Shown: in pieces, positions 58,739 to 64,000 of the stretch
Numbering within the stretch: the first letter of the stretch is position 1
Layout of the letters: the number at the start of each line of letters is the position of its first letter
DNA from: Hyperoodon ampullatus
Taxonomy: Eukaryota; Chordata; Mammalia; Artiodactyla; Ziphiidae
Length of the DNA: 64,000 nt
NCBI GenBank assembly: GCA_949752795.1
Contig: OX457058.1
Location: 30,816,587-30,880,586, forward strand
Direction of reading: 5' to 3'
The notes under the pieces: generated by a model
What the model saw: the letters and a program-made list of their open reading frames with translations, nothing else
Databases searched by the model: none
Told to the model about the DNA's origin: nothing
Program-made: the position numbers and the translations under genes

Positions 58739-59653
58739 CTAGAGAAGTTCCTTTAGCATTTGTTGTAAAGCTGGTTTGGTGGTGCTGAACTCTCTCAACT
58801 TTTGCTTGTCTGTAAAGGTTTTAATTTCTCCATCAAATCTGAATGAGATCCTTGCTGGGTAGAGTAATCTTGGTTGCAGGTTTCTCTCCTTCATCACTTT
58901 AATTATGTCCTGCCACTCCCTTCTGGCTTGTAGAGTTTCTGCTGAGAGATCAGCTGTTAACCTGATGGGGATTCCCTTGTGTGTTATTTGTTGTTTTTCC
59001 CTTGCTGCTTTTAATATGATTTCTTTGTGTTTAATTTTTGACAGTTTGATTAATATGTGTCTTGGCGTATTTCTTCTTGGATTTATTCTGTATGGGACTC
59101 TCTGTGCCTCCTGGACTTGATTAACTATTTCCTTTCCCATATTAGGGAAGTTTTCAACTATAATCTCTTCAAATATTTTCTCAGTCCCTTTCTTTTTCTC
59201 TTCTTCTTCTGGAACCCCTATAATTCGAATGTTGGTGCGTTTAATGTTGTCCCAGAGGTCTCTGAGACTGTTCTCAGTTCTTTTCATTCTTTTTTCTTTA
59301 TTTTGCTCTGCATCAGTTATTTCCACTATTTTATCTTCCACCTCACTTATCCGTTCTTCTGCCTCAGTTATTCTGCTATTGATCCCATCTAGCGTATTTT
59401 TCATTTCATTTATTGTGTTTTTAATCGATGCTTGATTCATCTTTAGTTCTTCTAGGTCCTTGTTAACTGTTTCTTGCATATTGTCTATTCTATTTCCAAG
59501 ATTTTGGATCTGGGAAATAGAATCTTGGATCAGCTTTACTATCATTATTCTGAATTCTTTTTCAGGTAGACTGCCTATTACCTCTTCATTTGTTAGGTCT
59601 GGTAGGTTTTTATCTTGTTCCTTCACCTGCTGTGTGTTTTTCTGCTTTCTCAT
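58739..59653 (-). CDS. L1-I ORF1: RNA-binding chaperone, intact (304 aa)
   Basis: ORF1p coats L1 RNA as a trimer. The start [16 protein letters not shown] follows the same upstream context as in sister copies. Residues about 40-135 form the coiled coil (heptads such as [16 protein letters not shown] and [18 protein letters not shown]). The RRM-like domain begins near residue 141 ([12 protein letters not shown]) and includes PRHILIKL and [10 protein letters not shown]. The C-terminal domain (about 224-304) has [11 protein letters not shown] and [14 protein letters not shown], ending [10 protein letters not shown] seven-residue block (about residues 44-50) is extra compared with L1-B, C and H. 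Confidence 0.95.
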   Translation of the reverse strand: MRKQKNTQQVKEQDKNLPDLTNEEVIGSLPEKEFRIMIVKLIQDSISQIQNLGNRIDNMQETVNKDLEELKMNQASIKNTINEMKNTLDGINSRITEAEERISEVEDKIVEITDAEQNKEKRMKRTENSLRDLWDNIKRTNIRIIGVPEEEEKKKGTEKIFEEIIVENFPNMGKEIVNQVQEAQRVPYRINPRRNTPRHILIKLSKIKHKEIILKAAREKQQITHKGIPIRLTADLSAETLQARREWQDIIKVMKERNLQPRLLYPARISFRFDGEIKTFTDKQKLREFSTTKPALQQMLKELL

Positions 59654-60151
59654 TTTGCTTATGTTACTGTGTTTGGGGTCTCCTTTTTGCAGGCTGCAGA
59701 TTCGTAGTTCCCGTTGTTTTTGGTGTCTGTCCCCCGTGGCTAAGGTTGTTTCAGTAGGTTGTGTAGGCTTCCTGGTGGGGGGGACTAATGCCTGTGTTCT
59801 GGTGGTTGAAGCTCGATCTTGTCTTTCTGGTGGACAGGTCCACGTCTGGTGGTGTGTTTTGGGGTGCCTGTGGCCTTATTATGTTTTTAGGTATCCTCTC
59901 TGCTAATGGGTGGGTTTGTGTTCCTGCCTTGCTAGTTGCTTGGCATAGGGTGACCAGCACTGTAGCTTGCTGGTCGTTGACTGAAGCTGGGTGCTGGTGT
60001 TGAGATGGAGATCCCTGGGAGATTTTCGCTGCTTGATATTATGTGGAGCTGGGAGGTCTCTTGTGGACCCGTGTCCTGAAGTTGGCTCTCCCACTTCAGA
60101 GGCACAGCACTAACTCCTGGCTGCAGCACCAAGAGCCTTTCATCCACCCGG

Positions 60152-60914
60152 CTCAGAATAACAGTGAGAAAAAGTAGAAAGAAATAATTAGTAGAAGAAA
60201 GAAAGAGAGATTGAAAGAAAGGAAGAAGGGAAGTAAGGGAGGAAGGAAGTAAGAAAGAAAGAAAGGAGGGAGGGAGGAAGAATGGAAAGAAAGGAAAGAA
60301 AGGAGGGAGGGAGGGAGGAATGAAAGCAAAAGGAAGAGTGAATGGAAGAAGAGAGGGAGGGAGGGAGGAAGGAAAGAAAGAAAGAAAGACAGGAGGGAGG
60401 GAGGGAGGGAGGAAGGAAAGAAAAAGAAAGTGGAAAGAAGAAGGGTGGGAGGGAGGGAGCGATGGAGGAAAGAAAAAGAAAGAAGGAAAGGAGGAGCGGA
60501 GGGAGGGAGGGAGGAAGGGAAGGGAGGAAAAAAAGAAAGAGCAGGTAAAGTAAAATAGAATAAAGTATGAAATATAGTAGCGTTATTAAAATTAAAAAGT
60601 AATTATTGAAAAAAAACACGGACCGAAAGAACCCTGGGACATATGGTGGAAGCAAAGCTATACAGAGAGAATCTTACACAGAAGATTACACATACACATT
60701 CACAAAAAGAGAGCAGGGGGAAAAATCAAAAATCTTGCTCTCCAAGTCCACCTCCTCGATTTGTGATAATTCGTTGTAAAAAGAGGAAAAGGGCGAAAAG
60801 TCTGAAATCTTGCTAAGTCCACCTCCTTAATTTGAGATAATTCGTTGTAAAAAGAGGAAAAAAAAAAAAGAAAAAAAGAGGGGGAAAGTCTTAAATCTTG
60901 TCCTCAAGGTCCAC
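60152..60914 (-). other. Candidate intron in L1-I 5' UTR (absent from L1-H)
   Basis: This 763-bp segment begins in sense with GTGGAC and ends with TTATTCTGAG, preceded by a very long pyrimidine tract. L1-H has exactly this block missing: its sequence runs from ...aaattgaggag directly into ccgtgtggatgg. The border bases fit a GT-AG intron. L1-C keeps the equivalent segment (about 26528-27206). Confidence 0.6.
60189..60545 (-). repeat. Long polypyrimidine/polypurine tract in L1-I 5' UTR
   Basis: On the + strand almost every base over about 357 bp is A or G, in irregular GGAA, GGGA and GAAA units; in the L1 sense strand it is C/T. A 155-aa Ser/Pro/Leu/Phe-rich frame across it (60188-60655) is a low-complexity by-product. 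The tract is not obvious in L1-C or L1-H. Confidence 0.95.
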
Positions 60915-60935
60915 TTCCTCAATTTGGGATGATTC
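60715..60935 (-). repeat. Three related units in L1-I 5' UTR
   Basis: In sense, three diverged copies begin near 60935, 60843 and 60773, each with cgaat(c/t)atc(c/t/a)c, aaatt(g/a)agga(a/g)gtggac and (g/a)caagattt..gac followed by a T/C-rich piece. Unit lengths are about 92, 70 and 60 bp. Confidence 0.85.
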
Positions 60936-61802
60936 GCTGTCCATTCATGCACTCCACAGACGCAGGGCACATCAAATGGACCGTGGAGCTTTAATCCGCT
61001 GCCTCGGAGGCTGCACAGAGAGATTTCCCTGTCTCTGCTCTCACAGCTCCCGAGTCTCAGCCTTGGACCTGGCCCCGCCTCTGCGCGTAGGTCGCCGGAG
61101 GGCGTCCTTTCTTCGCTCAGACAGGACGGGTTTAAAGGAGCCGCTGATTCGGGGGCTCTGGCTCACTCAGGCAGAGGGGAGGGAGGGGAATGCCCTCTCC
61201 TCGCGCACCAGGCAACAAAAGGGAAAAAAGTCTCTTGCCTCTCCGGTAGCTCCAGACCCTTTCCCCAGACTCCCTCCGGGCTAGCACTAACCCCTTCAGG
61301 CTCTCTTCCTGCCGCCAGCCCCAGACCTCTCCCTGCGCTCCGACTGAAAGCCGATACCCGAGCCTCAGCTCCCAGCCCCGCCCGCCCTGGCGGCCGAGCA
61401 GACAATCTCTCGGACTGGTGTGTGCCTGAGGGCACCGATCCTCTGTGCCAAAATCTCTCTGCTTTGCCCTCCACACCCCTGTTGCTGTGCTCTCCTCCGC
61501 TACTCCGAAGCTTTCCCCCTCCGCCACCTGCAGTCTCCGCCCTCGAAGGGGCTTGTAGTGTGTAGAAACCTTCCCTCCTTCACGGCTCCCTCCCACTGGT
61601 GCAGGTCCCGTCCATATCCTATTGTCTCTGTTTATTCTTTTTTTTCTTTTGACCTACCCAGGTATGTGGGGAGTTTCTTGCCTTTTGGGGGGTCTGAGGT
61701 CTTCTGTCAGCGTTCAGTAGGTGTTCTGTTGGAGTTGTTCCACGTGTAGATGAATTTCTGATGTATCTGTGGGGAGGAAGGTGATCTCCGCGTCTTACTC
61801 TT

Positions 61803-61812
61803 CCGCCATCTT
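61803..61812 (-). promoter_or_regulatory. YY1-like site at L1-I 5' end
   Basis: AAGATGGCGG on the minus strand begins about 13 bp into the element. A YY1 site at this position sets the start of transcription in human L1 (established for that family). Confidence 0.6.
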
Positions 61813-61842
61813 CCTCCGGCTCCCCAAGATTAGTTATTATTA

Positions 61843-64000
61843 ACTTAAATATATTTTACAAGATATTTTATTTAAGTTTCATGGGAACTACAAAGAAAAA
61901 TCTATTGTAATTGCACAATAGATAAAGAATTAATTCATAGCACATCAAAAAAATACAAAGGAACAACAACAATAACAAAGAGAAAGCAATGAAAGGGTAA
62001 TTGTAAGCCCTTATCAACAATTAAGTTAAACATTAAGGGACTAACTTCTCTAAAAATAATGATAGAAAGTGGTTGAATTAATTTAAAAATAGAACCTACA
62101 ATATGCTGTCTACAAGAGACTCTCTTTAACTTTAAGGACATATAAAGGATGTGAGAGGATGTAAAAAGGTAATTCGTACAAATGGCAACCAAAAGAGAGC
62201 AGGAGTAACTATACGTATATGATATAATACATATTTTCAATCAAAATCAGTCACAAGAGACAAAGAATGTTACTATACAGTGATCAAGCGGTCAAATTAT
62301 CAAGAGACTATTATAAGTATAAATATATAAGCACCCAATACTGGAGCATGTAAATATTTAAAGCAAACATTAACAAATATTACATGTAGAAAAAGCAATA
62401 AAATAATAGTAGGGTACTGCAATACCCCACATATAAACGTGGATACACATCCAGACAGAAAATTAATGAGAAAACATTGACCTGCTTAACACTTTAGAAA
62501 AGTAAACCTAACAGATATATACAAAACATTCCATTCAAGGACACCATAAAACATATTCTTCTCAAGGGCAAATAAAACATTATCCAGGATATATCACTCA
62601 TGGGACACAAAGCTAACCTTAACACATTTAACATTAAAATCATACCTCAGAGCTTTCCAATCACAATGATATGGAAATAGAACTCAATAGGAGAAAAGCC
62701 TGAAATATTCACAAATACATGGAAATTAAACAACATACTCCGAATAACCAATAGGTCAAAGTAGAAATCAAAAGAAATTAGTATCTTGAGAAAAATAAAA
62801 ATACAAAATTCCACAATTTAGAGAGTACATCAAAAGTAGTTCTTATGTGTCTACATTTAAAAAAATGAAAGTTTTCAAAAGAAAAACCACCTAACTTTAT
62901 ACATTAAGGAAATAGAAAAAAGGAATTCCACACAAAATTAGGAGAAGAAAGGAAAGAGCAAAGATTAGAGAACAAATAATGGAGTAAGACTAAAAAAAAA
63001 AAAGAAAAACATCAAGCTAAGAGTTGGTGTTTTAAAAAATAAAGCCTTGGGCTTCCCTGGTGGCACAGTGGTTAAGAATCCATCTGCCAGTGCAGGGGAC
63101 ACAGGTTCGAGCCCTGGTCCGGGAAGATCCCACATGCCGTGGAGCAACTAAGCCCATGCACTACAACTACTGAGCCTGTTCTCTAAAGCCCGTGCTCCAC
63201 AACAAGAGAAGCCACCGCAATCAGAAGCCCATGCACCACAAGGAAGAGTAGCCCCTACTCACCACAACTAGGGAAAGCTTGTGTGCAGCAACAAAGACCC
63301 AATGCAGCCCCCCCAAAAATAAGTAAAAAATGAAGCCAATTTACAAACTTTTAGCTAGATTAACAAAGGGAAAAAAAGAGAAGTCAAAAAAATCTGATAA
63401 ATGAAAGAGGAGACATCAAAGAAATACAAAGGAACATAAGAGTATATTATTAACAATGACATACCAACAAATTAGATAAGTTATAATAAATAATTAAATT
63501 CCCAGAAGCATGAAGACTACCAAGACTCAATCTTGAAGAGAAAGTCTGAACAGACCAATAATAAATGAGGAGCTTGAAACAATAAACACAAACTTCCTGA
63601 CAAAGAAATGCCCCAAACCAGATGGTTTCACTGGTGAATTCTACCAAACATTAAAAAATAATTATCACCAATAATTCTCAAACTCTTCCCAAGAAACTGA
63701 GGAAGAGCAAACACTCCCAAGCTCTTTCTATGAGGACAGCATTACTCTGACATCAAAGCCAGATAAGGAACACCACAAGAAAATAAATCTATAGGCTGAT
63801 ATGCCTTATGAATATAAATGTAAAAATTCTCAGCAAAAAGTCAAACCAAATTCAAGAGCAAGTTTAAAAGTTCACACACCATAATCAAGTCGAATTTATC
63901 CCTGCCATCATAGAAGGATGACACTATATCTATATCTATCTATCAATAAGGATGATACACAATGTTAATAGAAGAATAAATACATGATCCTTTCAATAGA
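61843..64000 (+). mobile_element. L1-J, old L1 (endonuclease to reverse-transcriptase region)
   Basis: Old plus-strand L1 with recognisable order: an endonuclease-region block (atatgctgtctacaagaga near 62100), a GDFNT-like block near 62405-62440, the linker, then an early reverse-transcriptase block (gatggtttcactggtgaatt near 63620) and cctttcaataga at the right edge. Stops and indels are frequent. L1-I lies within or at the left edge of it, and a SINE interrupts it at 63047. Confidence 0.75.
63047..63324 (+). mobile_element. CHR-type SINE, long form (in L1-J)
   Basis: Plus-strand head gggcttccctggtggcacag, B-box-like ggttcgagccc, and A-rich end near 63320. Flanks aaaaaataaagcc (63034-63046) and aaaaaatgaagcc (63325-63337) form a target duplication with one difference. 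Confidence 0.9.

Larger units (their letters stand above)
54444..61825 (-). mobile_element. L1-I, full-length L1 with both ORFs intact
   Basis: This 7.4-kb minus-strand element is flanked by a perfect 17-bp target duplication (aagattagttattatta at 54427-54443 and 61826-61842). In sense order it has a YY1-like start motif, a GC-rich 5' UTR, a repeat module, a long pyrimidine tract, ORF1 (59653 to 58739), a 58-bp gap, ORF2 (58680 to 54862), a 3' UTR and A-runs. Both ORFs are open and catalytic residues are kept. It is inserted in old L1-J. A recent and possibly active element is the best reading. Confidence 0.95.
59654..61825 (-). promoter_or_regulatory. L1-I 5' UTR and internal promoter region
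   Basis: About 2.17 kb. In sense order it has a CpG-rich first 0.9 kb (61825-60940), three related repeat units (60935-60715), a long pyrimidine tract (60545-60189), then a block shared with L1-C and L1-H leading to ORF1. By analogy with other mammalian L1s this is an internal RNA polymerase II promoter (known for the family; not shown here). The GC-rich open frames on both strands here (for example 61132-61596) reflect base composition rather than genes. Confidence 0.8.

Noticed and set aside
60188..60655. 155-aa minus-strand frame rich in Ser, Pro, Leu and Phe
   Set aside because: It is the translation of a pure pyrimidine tract in the L1-I 5' UTR, with no complexity or domain.
60742..60933. 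CRISPR-like array from the three repeat units
   Set aside because: Units are diverged, unevenly spaced and lie in an L1 5' UTR in a mammalian genome.

Overview
This is nuclear DNA from a mammal, most likely a cetacean or a close cetartiodactyl relative. Two things point there: repeated tRNA-derived SINEs of the CHR type (an opening block resembling 'gcttccctggtggcacagtgg'), and a young L1 family of the artiodactyl/cetacean kind. I saw no BovB-like sequence, which weakly argues against a ruminant. The species call is inference from repeats.

Region 1 (1 to about 15,080, + strand) is the 3' end of TJP1, which encodes the tight-junction scaffold ZO-1. The last five coding exons are present with canonical AG/GT borders and a continuous reading phase. 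They encode the last 370 residues, including the C-terminal ZU5 domain. The stop codon is followed by a roughly 1.5 kb 3' UTR with AATAAA signals. The introns hold old CHR SINEs, MIR-like fragments, hAT- and Tigger-like DNA transposon fossils, old L1 pieces and one young SINE.

Region 2 (about 15,400 to 64,000) is a gene desert built almost wholly of nested L1 copies. I distinguish about ten: A (15,400-17,405), B (17,411-24,103), C (25,350-33,027), D (an older element in three pieces, split by C and E), E (34,682-44,428), F and G (old fragments, 46,283-47,375), H (47,376-54,241), I (54,444-61,825, minus strand) and J (61,843 to the window end, split by I). CHR SINEs sit inside B, C, E and J and after C. 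A processed HSPA8 pseudogene lies inside E, and an 89-bp mini-retrocopy lies inside A.

The most notable item is L1-I. It is a complete minus-strand element with a perfect 17-bp target-site duplication, an open ORF1 (304 aa) and an open ORF2 (1272 aa). Every endonuclease and reverse-transcriptase catalytic residue I could place is present, so it may be retrotransposition-competent. Its neighbour L1-H is closely related and lies tail to tail with it, about 200 bp away, forming a very large inverted repeat. L1-H also lacks about 760 bp of 5' UTR that L1-I has, and the missing block starts with GT, ends with AG and carries a huge pyrimidine tract. This suggests that L1-H is a retrotransposed copy of a spliced L1 RNA.

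No other host gene, RNA gene, CRISPR array or operon-like system was found.
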